Shown here: positions 34,404 to 47,200 of the stretch, piece by piece
Position numbering within the stretch: position 1 is the first letter of the stretch
How the letters are laid out: each line of letters starts with the position of its first letter
Origin: Sipunculus nudus
Taxonomy: Eukaryota > Annelida > Sipuncula > Golfingiida > Sipunculidae
Direction of reading: 5' to 3'
DNA: 64,000 nt
NCBI GenBank assembly: GCA_026874595.1
Contig: CM049307.1
Coordinates: 46,435,678-46,499,677 of the forward strand
Translations under genes and position numbers: made by a program
Notes under the pieces: model-generated
Database searches by the model: none
What the model was told of the DNA's origin: nothing
The model's input: only the letters and a program-made list of their open reading frames with translations

Positions 34404-34462
<59 letters not shown>
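34229..34462. repeat. Two (TA)n runs flanking 130 bp
   Basis: TA runs at 34229-34280 and 34410-34462, with AATTTAGGAAAAACAATTTT-like sequence between. Confidence 0.9.
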
Positions 34463-34465
<3 letters not shown>

Positions 34466-35054
34466 CCCTATATATAGACTATATCCGACCGTGTAAAATA
34501 TCCAAATTTAATGTTGGGGGGGGGCGCTTCATGGCATGTTGTTGGTGTGTCTATCTCTATATCAGTAAATGAAAAATCTGTAAATTACGGGCATAACATT
34601 AAAAAGATATATCTAAACATTTATTTTTTTCAACTTCATAATGAATAAATTTTTATTGCATTACTGGATAGGCCTAAAGAACGCTGTGCATTTCGGTCTA
34701 CACGTACTTATGTCTCAAATGCGCTTGAGAATCTACTTTATTATGGATTTTTATTGGAGTTGGATATCATATTTCCGAGACTATTTGCTACATAGGCAAC
34801 ATATGGCGCCACCTGTCAGTCATGTTTGCTCGAACGTTTCTGGTTTTCTGGTACCCAGTCCCGGCACTATAGGGCTGTATCCTGGAATCCTGTATCCTGT
34901 ATTCTGTTATGATAAAGAGTCTTTGTTTTATTAGATGAGTGGGATTGCAAAGGAATGAATCGAATCTGTGTACGCGCAGGATGAAATATATTATTTATTA
35001 ATTATTATATATTATTTATATTTTTAATATATATATTAATATATATATATTATG

Positions 35055-35231
35055 CAGGGGCTGATCCAGGATTTTGGAAAGGGTAGTCCAACCAAGGAAG
35101 ACCAAAAGAAAACCTAAAGAAAGACCTGGAAAGGAGGGGTCCATGTTGTAAAATTTTGTTTAAAAAAAGGAGGGGGGGCTCCGACCCTGGAACACCCCCC
35201 CCCCCCCTCCCATCCTCTGGATCCGCCACTG
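35055..35231. mobile_element. GGATCC-type short inverted-repeat element
   Basis: Ends CAGGGGCTGATCCAGGATTT and, inverted, CAGTGGCGGATCCAGAGG, with a C13 run inside. Confidence 0.55.
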
Positions 35232-37099
35232 CATTGCATTGCTGCTCTTCCATTTTGTTCCTTTTAGCAAATGTTCAGCAGCCCCCCCCCCCACCGTAGC
35301 CAAGGGGTGCCACAGGGGGCCATGTCCCGCCCCCCTCCAACTCGACTTTCTGTGTAATATTGCGGAATAACTTTCAGATTATTAATAGCTGCTCAGAAAA
35401 TTATAGTATGAAAATATTTAAAAAAAAACAAACAAGAAAATGCAAGTCATATTTACTTCCAAGTTTCATTACTGTATAATTTTATCTACAGGTAGGCCCT
35501 AATAATACATAAATCATACATCATAAGCAGTCTATCCCACGGACCTTGTTTCTCAAATGATTGATAAGTGAACTTTATCTCGAGTGGTGTACCTGGGGGG
35601 GGGGGGGGGGGCGGTATTGCGAGGAATTGGTATAATTAAGTGGCAATAGGAATTCCTCAAAAAGTACAAATTTGGACTTTTTTAAGATTGTTGAGAAAAT
35701 TTAAATGTTTCGTATTTTTTTAATCTGTGTGTCCAGTTTCAAGTATTCAACCAAATGATTTGCGACCGATCTCTATAAAGGCAAGCTACGCAAGAAGAAA
35801 TACAAATCTGTTGTTATTGTAACAATATGTCAGTAAGTCATCGATAGTCTGACCAGTCGTGCAAAGGCATGCATTTTGGGGCAGTCTACGTTTACAGGAA
35901 TCCCTAGGGGGCACTAACCAGGGAAAAGCCCTGCCAGGACACCATTGGGGGGGGGGGGGGTCGTCTGTCTTTCACATGTGCGGAAAATATTAAGACGAAT
36001 TCTGTGGCCCTTTCCTTGGAATGTATAAAGAATTTCAACTCTTGAATCCCCAAAAATTCCATGATATTAAAACAGCCTGAAACAACGTGAAATGCCCGTT
36101 TTCATGATTCTGCCTACTCTTACAACAGTCTCGTTAAAGTTCAAATGTTTACACTATCGTGAGTATATTGGAATATATTGAGTACTACCTAAATATCTGT
36201 TTCTTTTTTAATTAACCACTGGTTATAGAATTTAATGTTAATATGACCTGCATACTCATTTTTGTAACGTGAATAATAATAATAATCATTCACCTAGACT
36301 TTTGTAGAGGTATTTTATCTTCAAGATTGCATTTCACATATAAATCTATTTTTAATACATACTATTTCTAAAATGAAACTGATGTAACCTTGAATTATAA
36401 TGCATGCTTTTAACTTTGAGAATATTGTAATTAAACAAAAAAAGTTACAGTTTATCCAAACACTGGATTTTTTTTATCTGAAAACATTAAACTTACCCTG
36501 CAACATATAACTCATGAAATTACGCGTTCTGAGTAACTGCCTTGCTTGCTACAGTGCCATGCATATCACAGCGCTTTCTATGTGTAGCTGCTGTCATATG
36601 CGATAACTATAATAGGGTGCAATTATATGTGACAAGGTATTTTAATGCGTTGAGAATTGAAAAACACTCACCAAATGAAGTTTTTTTTTTTCATGTTGAG
36701 TTTAAGGTAATCATAAATCGTGTGTAATCGTTGACTAATTACAATTTATTCTTTCCTGTACACTTCATAATGTATACTTGTTTGAAGTTAAAACGATCTT
36801 TTGATTGACATATTAGCAAAGTGACGACTGTTCTCTAAAGTGTGGCGAAGGAATTTCCTGCTAATGAATTCATTCATATAATTGCGTTGTTGTCAACTAA
36901 AAGCCTATATAAGAAGGAAATTTGACTTGATATGTTTCCATATATGTTGTCCAATTTTGTAATGTTTTGTTAGAGGGGCGGCAAATATCTAAGACCGCCC
37001 CGGGCGGCAATGAAGCTAGGTACGCCGCTGTTTATATCTTGTTTTGAATCTAAAAATGTTACAATGATCATGAAGATCTCCGAACGTGCTGCTTCTTTT

Positions 37100-37122
37100 C
37101 TATCTATCTATCTATCTATCTA

Positions 37123-37193
<71 letters not shown>
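37100..37193. repeat. Compound microsatellite (TATC)n(TA)n(TG)n
   Basis: TATC repeats to about 37125, TA to 37163, TG to 37193, without interruption. Confidence 0.95.
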
Positions 37194-37196
<3 letters not shown>

Positions 37197-37669
37197 GTGC
37201 TCTTGGCCAGCCAGTTTGTTGCATCCCATCCTTCCGTAAATCCTGGCTACGCCCCTGCCCCCGTGACAATATGGTTTCATACAACTTGTCCAGAGCAGAG
37301 CCGGCTTCTTATAATTTCTCTTCCTAATTCTTCGTAAATTAGAAATGTCCTCAGCCCCTGTACCATCAGGTACCTTGATCTAACGCGCGATTCCGCCTGA
37401 CGAGGAAAATGTAGAATTGAGCTAAGCAATGTACGCGGGAATGTGTATGAAATCATCCTGCACCGAACGTGTTTTCTCACAGGGAATTCCACTATTTCTA
37501 TTCTGTGCTCATGTCCATGAATGGAATATTAATATGATTGAGTAAAATGTCAAAAAAAAACAAAAGCTGTTTTAATGAATGAAAAAAATTTCCTCTTTCC
37601 GACGCTTATACAGTATAGTAAGCCTATTTCGGGTTCAAATACCGGATATGTATATAGAATCCAGGTAGA

Positions 37670-37702
37670 CCCAGTTGTGGCTACACAAGAGCCACAACTG
37701 GG
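37670..37702. repeat. Perfect 13-bp hairpin
   Basis: CCCAGTTGTGGCT, a 7-nt loop, then AGCCACAACTGGG. It lies just before the inverted repeat segment at 37860. Confidence 0.7.
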
Positions 37703-37859
37703 ATTAAAAATCCAGGATGAAATAATGTGAAGATGGTCGGTTGATGCAAGCCTCAGAGCGAGCTATTCAGTGACCTAACTTTTCTGCAGAATTTTGTGAT
37801 TTCTGGCTCACATTTCTGTGTGCATATTAATGAACTCTATCGGTAATCCCTGTTAAGAA

Positions 37860-37975
37860 AGTTCATATATAACGCCACGATGATCGCCCATAAGAATGGA
37901 CCCCTCTATTGCTATTTTTAGTGACTGCCGCAATGTGGACTTAGAAAACTGTTGCGTCGCCGTCGGCGGCTGCAC
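37860..37975 (-). repeat. Short inverted copy of the 33520 repeat
   Basis: Contains, on the minus strand, CCGCCGACGGCGACGCAAC, then CAGTCACTAAAAATAGCAA and GTCCATTCTTATGGGC. Confidence 0.5.
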
Positions 37976-40563
37976 GGATGTATGATTGTTTATCTACTAG
38001 CTCCTTGTAAAAAGGAACATGGGGACAATTGTGTCAAACAGAAAAACCCTGTAACTTAGTGGTTGGTTGCATATATTCGGATGTTGGTAGGTCACAAGTG
38101 GCAAAAAGGCCTTTGACAACTATGGCCCGTCCGACTTGCCGGCATTTGTCACTGTTGTATGTTTGTATTATTTTGGCAGGCCAATGTTAAACACGTGGAT
38201 ATACTAGTATACAAAACGAACAGCCTGTGTGGGATCGACGTTTTCTTGCCTATTTTGTTTTAAAGAAGGTTCAAGCGATCATCTTTTATTATTAGACGTC
38301 CGATATCAGAATTGGCTCCTTTAATCGTTAGCATTAATGGCATTACCGGTTTCGATGAAGTGTACTATAAGTTCGCAAACATAAGGTATACTGCTTTCAT
38401 TGTTAATTTGTCCTTGAACAACAGATCTCGAAAGATAAAACCAACGAAAACGTTAAAATGGCAAAAGGAGTCGAGGTTCGGACACAAGAGGCGGATCCAG
38501 GGGAGTGGTCCAGACCCCCCCCCCCCTTTTTTTTTTTAACCGCCGCAACCCTTTTTAAAGGGTTTCAGGCTAATTTTTGCGGCCTGGACCCCACCCCCTT
38601 TTCTGGACTTGGGGGCCTTTTTTCGGGTATTCATTAGTCCTCCTGGATTGGACCCCTCCTTTTCCTTTATCCTGGATCTCAGAGATGGGGTTGGAGCTCC
38701 ATACCACGGCAAATGTCATTCCGTACAAGTAATGCGACGGTTCATTCCCAAAAAGTAAATGTAAAATTCACTCTAGATGTTAATGCAAGGCTATATTCTA
38801 CAAATTTTCAATGGCCGGTCACCCGACATCGATGTAAGTCAAAGTGATCAAAGGCCCGCCATGACCAATAATACCTATTATGTAAACGTCTCTACAGGGT
38901 TCTCTTCTTTGGAGATATAATCCCCTGTGAACGCTATTTCCAGAGTTCCTATCTGGGCATTCATGAATTAATACCCTGATAATTCACTGGGCGAGGTGGT
39001 GAGTTTCCGCAGTCTGGAACAGGTGGCGAAAAAGTAATCCATTTTAGTTACGCTAATCCATTGTAAAGTATTGTTAACGATGTGGAGGAACTGTCAAAAG
39101 ACTACAGTAGATTAATCCTACCTACACCTATTTAAAAGGAGCAGTGTTTATCAAGCAAAATAACACCAGCCGGTCAGCTAAAAATAGTTTATTGCCTTAT
39201 GAAGAGATTTACAAATAATGATATGATGTACTCTCCAATATGGCCAGGAAAGATGCCAAGGATGAATAGACCTATGATGATGTGCCCATGGCTATCTGCA
39301 GATTCAAGTTACCCATTAATAAATGTTTCTGAAACGCAATGCACATGCAAGAGTAAAAACCTACCATTGCCAAGGGAAGATTACCCTTACTATGTGTGGT
39401 AAAAGAACATCAGGGGAACTTACAGCCCTGGCAAGCCTTTAAATTAAAATGCTACGAGTTCATAGGTCAGATCTGACCAAAAACTTGAGCATGAATTCAT
39501 CAGAACTCCGTTCATTCCAACATAAAGACATTCATAAGTCAAGTTTTCCGCAACTTTTGAGGATTAAAAAGTGCATTAGGTGAACGTTAATTTAACAGAT
39601 ATGCCAGTTTGGAATCTAGTGTTCAGTAATGCCAATGATTTTGTGCTTTTTTACTCAACAATGTCGTTGTGAATTCACATGATTGCAGTCACAGCCGTGT
39701 ATACACATAAGACCAGGCTTTTTCAACAAATGATCAATTCTTAGTTCTTGGTATCATGTCTCTCTCTCTCTCAGAGTAAAAACGGTTTTCTTTTATAAAG
39801 AGGTCAAGCCAGATTTCATTATATAAATAATTATCAGAAGATAAGCTTTCATTCAAACAAAGGCATACAGTGGATATATTTTTTAAAAGATAAAACTTTG
39901 CAATTCAGACATCTCTCTATCACCTGCTTATTTCATAATTTAAAAATCAACACCAGAATATTGTCTTGACATGGTTTTCCTAGATCGTGTGTTAAAATTA
40001 CCTTTCAGCGAAGGATCAAATCCTCATGAAATGAGTATGATTTTCAGAAATTGAAAACCATACTAACCTGCTGATTTATAAATTCTATAAATTTATAAAA
40101 TCGTTCATCAAGAAATAAAGCTACAAAGATACAATTATAATTGTACTCCAGTTTATTAGCAAAATAGGTATTATGATGAATGGAACCTCCAACATAATGG
40201 GTGGTATATCATATGCGAAAATTCTTTTGGCAAAATCACCATATCTTTGCCAAAAGGTGCAAATTCCTAACTGAATTGATCATCATGCAACAACCTCCGG
40301 GACTAGATGACTAGATCTGCTGCTAAGATTCAATAAATTACCCAGCAATAAACTTGATGTTCATCAAAATAACTGGCAGGAAAAAAAAGTCTAAAAGGAC
40401 ATAGTCAGGCGACCGAGATTAAACATGCAGAAACATATTTGTATCTAATACATAATTTCTATTTGTGAAATAATTCATAGTGAGTGTGATCCATTTTCTT
40501 TTTGTCTCAGTGTTTGACTCACTCAATGTGGTTCTTAAACAGGTGCCTTCCAACATCCATATA

Positions 40564-40724
40564 CGGTGGAACTGGTCTAAAAGACCATCAGTCCATTAAG
40601 ACAACCCTTGGGAGAACTGAGAGCATTCACACTAGTTATACATGACCTATCTAATAAAACCACCTGTGAATTAAGACCACTTGTTTCATGTCCCACAGGT
40701 GATCTTATTATGCAGGTTTCACAG
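40564..40724. mobile_element. Degenerate pogo-like MITE downstream of UBE2S
   Basis: Ends CGGTGGAACTGG and, inverted, CTGTGAAACCTG, flanked by TA. Internal AAGACCA-type words match the fragment at 47253. Confidence 0.5.
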
Positions 40725-40847
40725 TATATATGTCCTACTCAAGCTCAGCTCTGTGATTCTCTCAAAAATAATTACCCTAAGCACATAATTTGAGCTATCA
40801 CATTAAATAAAAACATTTTTTCTGCATGTATTATCCCAGTCGCCCTC

Positions 40848-40853
40848 TTTATT
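40848..40853 (-). terminator. UBE2S: UBE2S polyadenylation signal
   Basis: AATAAA on the minus strand (GAAATAAAGAGG), about 250 nt after the stop codon, with no closer match. Confidence 0.6.
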
Positions 40854-41101
40854 TCATTGAAATGACATGCAACTACACTTGGACAGCACATGGTATAGAC
40901 CCCACACAATTGGAGTGACCTCTGCTGAAGGAGGCCTTGCAGCCGTCAGCCCAGTCAAGCAGTGACAATGATGAGGATGATGATAATGAATGTGGTGCAA
41001 TCTTCGCTGTCAGGTGATCGTTGACCGGTAGATCTCGGCTGACATAAATATCTGTACGACTTCATTATATACAAACATTGCATACAAATATCGTGGGGAT
41101 G

Positions 41102-41234
41102 TCATAATCTCTTCAAGGTCTTTTTCTTGTCTTTCTTCTTTTTTTCCAACACTTTTTTGTCACCTGCATGTTTTTTCGCCATGGGCCCTTCTGCATTTTT
41201 GTGAGAATGTAACATGCTGTCTTCTTTGGACACT
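41102..41234 (-). CDS. UBE2S: UBE2S exon 5: APC/C-docking tail
   Basis: Acceptor gtttgatttcag. Encodes [18 protein letters not shown], then [10 protein letters not shown] and TLKRL, then TGA at 41104-41102. Human ends in ALRRL. Confidence 0.95.
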
Positions 41235-44200
41235 CTGAAATCAAACAGTAACCAAGTTTAGTATGTATATGTAATAGTGCTGGGATTCAGTTGTAATTTT
41301 ATTATTGATCATCAGTCAAAATCGATTGACTTTTCCTGACTGATACTCAGAATTATTTGGTTGTGTAGGAGTATGAACTTTTTACCATATACAATCCTGT
41401 ACATCACCTAAGCTGATGTGTTGGCCAAACATATGTAGGCCTATGGAGGTCAAACATATGCAATATTTCATTAACCTATATGTGTGTGTAGTAACCTAGG
41501 GTATTAATTTATTATCAAATACAGAGTTTGCTCTCATGAACTAAATGAAAGCATAAAGTTCCTCATCATAAAGGATAAGTTATGTGCAGTATTTTTATTA
41601 CTGAAGTGCAAGGCAAATTCCTATTAACATCAGTTAACTTCAACCAAACTGATCCACTACGGCTGATCATCAGCAATGACTGTTACATACATGTACAATC
41701 ATGAATGGGGGACCGTTTGATTTATGAGAATATATGTCCCTTTAATCAATGTTGAAGACAAACTCCATTCTGCATAACACAAAAGGAGTTTTTATATTAA
41801 AATAAAATTATAATTATTACTGCATAATTACTCATTTTAGTAATCATGACATTAGGCAAACAGAAACTCTAAAACAAGATGTTTCAATTGGATAATTTGT
41901 AAAGTTCAAAATAAACTTAACTCTGGTATCAGACAAAGAAGATTGTAACTAATTTATGCACTGTTTATCTATTTATGCATCTGTATCTACTAAAATATCA
42001 ATAAATAAAGCATCTCCAGTAGGGTTGGGACGGTTACCGGTATACAGTATTATCACGATATCTGACCGCTACGGTTATCATACCGTCAACTTTCCTATTA
42101 TCGCGATATCACGATATCAATTTTTGTTCACGATTTTGGTTCACAAGCAAGCCCTTGAAGTTCAAAATTAATTTATTTTAAAGAATCGCATTTATTTTCA
42201 TAAACCACGTGTATTGGAATACACGCGTGTGGGTGGAAGCGTGTGCTTACAGACTTCAGGATTAGTCGGAAATGTCCGGAAGTAGCAGGATGAATCAGAA
42301 AGGACAAAAGCTTGAGAATTCCAGGAGAAAATAACATTATAATGAAAGAGCAATAAATACACACATTTATGCTTTTATTGCATGGAACGAAAATGTCAAC
42401 ATAAAAGTGTCACCACTGAATCGAACATTCCATACGGGTTGCATATTTTGCCATATAAAATTGAGATGATATATTTAGCCAAGATTCGTATGACACGCTC
42501 TCCGAAAATTCGCCGGGATTCTCCGGCTTTTATGTAGCTATAGGAAACTGATGGAAAGTTCTGACAAGCGTGATTCGACGATGGGGGCAGGACTTTCCGC
42601 GCCTCAAGCTTGCGCACCTGCAGGACCTTCATGCAACTTACATCACTTAATGAGTCATTCTGTGGTACTGGCACAATAGGTATAAATTATATTAATACTT
42701 AACCCCTTGTATAAATGTCAAGACTTTAAAGGTGGTTGTTATAAATATCATTACTGATGGCTTATTAATGCCATTATATATAATTGAAAATATCGCGATA
42801 TCACGGTATATCGCGATAAAATTTGAATAATTATCATGATATCAAAAACCCATATCATCCCAACACTAATCTCCAGCTTGTGCTCCCTGAGCCTAATGTA
42901 TTGGACACTAACCAACAAGTTGTACATTAAATTCCCATAAGAATTTGTCAGCACTCACTTGGGTGGCTTTGCATGTATTTCTGTGTATAACCTGGCTCTC
43001 TGTGAATAGTCATCATACTGTTCAAGCAGAAGCTTCCCCGCCTCCTCGTTCAATGCTGACTCTGGGTTAGGAACAATCAATAAGCACTTCACGGTCTGAA
43101 AATGAAATACATGCAAATGTATTTAAGCAGCCTATTCACATACAAGGTATGAATAATTAACATAAAATACCGCATTTTCTCTTAATTATATTAATAATTA
43201 TTATGTCTTCTACTATTTCATTCAAAAACTGCTGGCTTACTCCTGTACACAAGTAGCAAAAAACAAGCAAAATCAGATAGTTTTTAGATGACGGATTTTT
43301 TCCCTAAAATTTGGTAAAGCTAGCTTCTGCTTTTTTTAAGATAGTATGGGTTAATGTACAGACAACGGCTGACGCCACACCATCACATAAGCTCACAGGT
43401 TCACTTATAATGATCCAAATGATACATACAAACATCCCTGCTTCAGACCATTCTGTTCATGTCAGCATGAATGCAGTCACTTTGAAACTAAATTAAAATG
43501 GGTGTTCATTTTAACAGATCAGAAACAACACTTAAAACCACTCCCCCTGTTTAAGGAATGGACATGATAACTATGTGCAAATGCATATTATGATGTCTTA
43601 TCACTGACTGATATACCAACACTACAGGATGCAGGTTGCAATTTGTATTGTTACCTTTTTCAAATCATTTACAGACATATGCAAACCATTTAGAATCTTG
43701 GATATAAGCATCAGTTTCAACTGTCCCATGAACTTCATTCCTTCACTGGCATAAAGCAGTAAAGATACAAATAGTTGTGTACCAATTTTGAGCAAATATT
43801 CTCTAACAAGGGACCTGTGGGTCAAGGTGCTCAGCTTAAATTGATTCTGAGAATACTGGTATAAAATCCTAGTGGTTGTGTTGACTGTGCACTTTTATGG
43901 ACTAGGGTTGGGACGGTTACCCGTGTACGGTATTATCACGATATCTGACAGCTACGGTTATCATACCGTCAACTTTCCTATTATCGCGATACCAAAATAT
44001 CAATTTTTGTTCACGATATTGGTTCACAAGCAAGCCCTTGAGGTTCAAATTAAATTTATTTCAAAGAATCACATTTACTTTCATAAACCACATGTATTTG
44101 AATACACGCGTGTGGGTGGAACCGTTTGCTTACAGACTTCAGATTAGTCGGAAATATCCGGTAGTAGCAGGATGATTCAGAGAGGACAAAAGCTTGAGAA

Positions 44201-47200
44201 TTCCAGGAGAAAATAACATTACACTGAAAGAGCAATAAATACACATATTTATGCTTTTATTGCATGGAACGAAAATGTCAACATAAAAGTGTCACCACTG
44301 AATCGAACATTCCATACGGGTTGTATATTTTGCAATATAAAATTGGGATGGTATATTTAGCCATGATTGGTATGACACACTCTCCGAAAATTCGCCAGGA
44401 TTCTCCGGCTTCTATGTAGCTATAGGAAACTGATGGAAAGTTCTGACAAGCGTGACTCGACGATGGGGGCAGGACTTCCCATGCCTCAAGCTTGCACACC
44501 TGCAGGACCTTCATGCGATTTACATCACTTAATGAGTCATTCTGTGGTACTGGCACAATAGGTATAAATGATATTAATACTTAACACCTTGTATAAAGTC
44601 AAGACTTTAAAGGTGGTTGTTATAAATATTATTATTGATGGCTTATTAATACCATTATATATAATTAAAAATATTGCGATATCACGGTTTATCGCGATAA
44701 AATTTGAATAATTATCATGATATCAAAAACCCATATCGTCCCAACACTATTATGGACTACATTCATGATCACATGTGTCAAAGTTTCAGTATCTCACTTG
44801 ATTAAGATTTCACAATTCTAACTGCACAATTATTTATCCATAATTTGGCTCATATATTATCACATTATGCATACTGTTGGGTTTAATTATATTTTAATTA
44901 GTTAAAATTTTTAAAAGGATATCAATTTCTTTAAAAATGCTACATCACCTCCAGATTACTCCTTGAATTACTATCTCAAGTACAGTTTTGTACATTGTAG
45001 TGGAAACAGCTTTAAAGTTAGGTTAATACAGTTCAAACAATAACAATTATTGCACTACGCTTGGTGAATATTACTTTGGGTTTGTGTGTGTGGTATGAGT
45101 GTTATGAGAAATACTCTACAACTGTGAGAGCAGGGGTGCTCAACCATAAGTGTTGTATTACTAATAAGGTTACCCAGGCAAGGCTCAAGTGACCAGAAGT
45201 GGGCTGCCTGGAGCTTGACAAAGCAAGAAAATACAATATGGCCTCCAAAAAAAAATTCAAAAGTGCCATAGACAAAGTTGGGCCAAATTTAAGGTACTGA
45301 TTTTACAATTATGCTAATAACTTAAAAAAAAATATAAAATTCTGATCTGATTTCGGATATATATTTTAATCTTGATTAAATAGAGTTGTATCCTTGGGGA
45401 AAAAGCCTCCAGCTTCAACAATTACTATAATTCAGATGACTTAGGCCAAAAAAAATTAAAGGTATGGTTCTCAGGCACCGCCCGCATCAATTTTAAACCC
45501 CCGCATCAAAACTTTTTTATTTTGATTTTCAATAAAAAAGCTTTCCAATTTTGAGCTGCTGCCGCTCCGACATTTCTTTCAAGAAGGTTAAACCATACAA
45601 TTTCCTTTGTTTTGTAGTGCTTTTACTTATTTAGCAAAATAAAACTGTTATTTTCATGCTTTTCCCTTATCATTTGACATTTTTATCGAAACATACAAAA
45701 AAAATTAAAATAAAAAAAGCGCCCGCCCGCATTGATTTCTGAAAAAAAGTGCCTGAGAACCATACCTTTTTTTTATTTTGGCCTTATAGTCAGCTGAGCT
45801 AAAAACTTCAGTATAATACATTTTCATAATATATAAGGTGTGTAGTGAAAGTACTATATGTTGATTGGTCAAATCCTCTCTGTTTGAACAACCATGGATT
45901 AATAGACGTTGAATAGTTAAATGACTCACCAATAAAACATGTTTAACACCAAGTTCTGCCTTCCAGTCTTTTTTCAATGTGTTGACACATATTTCTCCAT
46001 TGGAGGCAACATTAGGATGGAAGATTTTGGTGACAAAATAGCCTTTTGGTGGCTCGGATGGAAAGTTTTTGCCCAGGACCAGCTTCATTTTGAACAACCC
46101 TCCCGCATACGGAGTGCCAGCTACAAGGAAGATACAAAGGACAAACAGTGTTAAATAATAACTAAATATAGTCAACGTATATAACCTACATACAGAAAGT
46201 TTCCTTTAAAACAATCAAGGAGTTCTAGAGCACGGAAAAGGCACCATCTTAAAATTCTTAATCCATAATATTGTACCATCTTAATTCAAATCAAGAATAC
46301 TAAATGTGTTTTGCAGATGACACAGGGAAATAAATCAAATATCTTGTGAATGATTTTACCTTGTTGACCTGGATATAACATTTATTACTCTTGCAAGCAC
46401 AGACCCAACTAAGGCTATTTCTTTTTTCTTTTTAATTATGGCTTTATTGGCTTTATAAATTGGATAAAATTTAGGAAAGTTATTGCATAGAAACAAAAAA
46501 ACCTGACGGACGGACAGACAGACTGACAAACCCAAATCAATGTCCCTGCATCTGCGCAGCAGGGGACAAAAATAAAGCAGATAACCAGATTTACATCATA
46601 TTCTTAGTCTAACTGGGGTTCATTAACACATACCGGTACTTTGCGAGGTCATACTGAATACTTTTATCATGTCTTCCCAGACCTCAACCCATGCTTATTT
46701 CCTAAATCAGTGGCCTTGAGTAATTTTCCTTTCAAATTTTCTAGATTGTGATTTCTAAACTGCAGACTGTCAAGCACACCATTGCAAAAAGCAGGATTAG
46801 AAATATGGAAAAAGTAGAATGAAAGTACGACTTTAACCATGTGTAACAACATTATTCATGCTTATTTTTTTATAGGTAAGAATGTGAAAATAAAAAAAGT
46901 GATGTTATTGAGAACACATTCAAACACATTTTATATAGGACTCAATTTGAAACAGCAGTTACGAGATCACATGGTGTCAGAAATTACCCATAATATTTTA
47001 CATTAAATAACAGTTAAAACACAAGACAATCTCAGTCATCTACAACATTTTGACAGTTAATGTTACAGTGCAATACAAAAATGTGGGAAAAAAGAAGGGA
47101 ATTTTCAAGAAAGAGTATGAAAAAAAAAAAAAAATAGGACAGACCCAAAAAAGAGGGAAACAGTAGGAAAAGAAGGATCACTTGACAGCCTGTACACTGG

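Larger units (their letters stand above)
33173..40563. other. Intergenic between COIL and UBE2S, repeats only
   Basis: Upstream of the coilin start lies a repeat (33520-34095) with an inverted, shorter relative (37860-37975). Then come TA runs (34229-34280, 34410-34462), a GGATCC-type MITE, poly-G/C runs (near 35600, 35947) and a compound microsatellite (37100-37193). At 37237-37253 is TCCTGGCTACGCCCCTG, an end typical of hAT-type MITEs. No gene supported. Confidence 0.5.
43807..45800 (-). mobile_element. AGCTCAG-family repeat, interrupted twice (UBE2S intron 3)
   Basis: Minus orientation. Its 3' end reads CAAGGGACCTGTGGGTC on the + strand, its 5' end CAGCTGAGCT at 45791-45800. The hAT copy 43903-44749 and the MITE 45444-45783 lie inside; the latter cuts the terminal palindrome exactly. 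Without them the repeat is about 0.8 kb. Confidence 0.6.
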
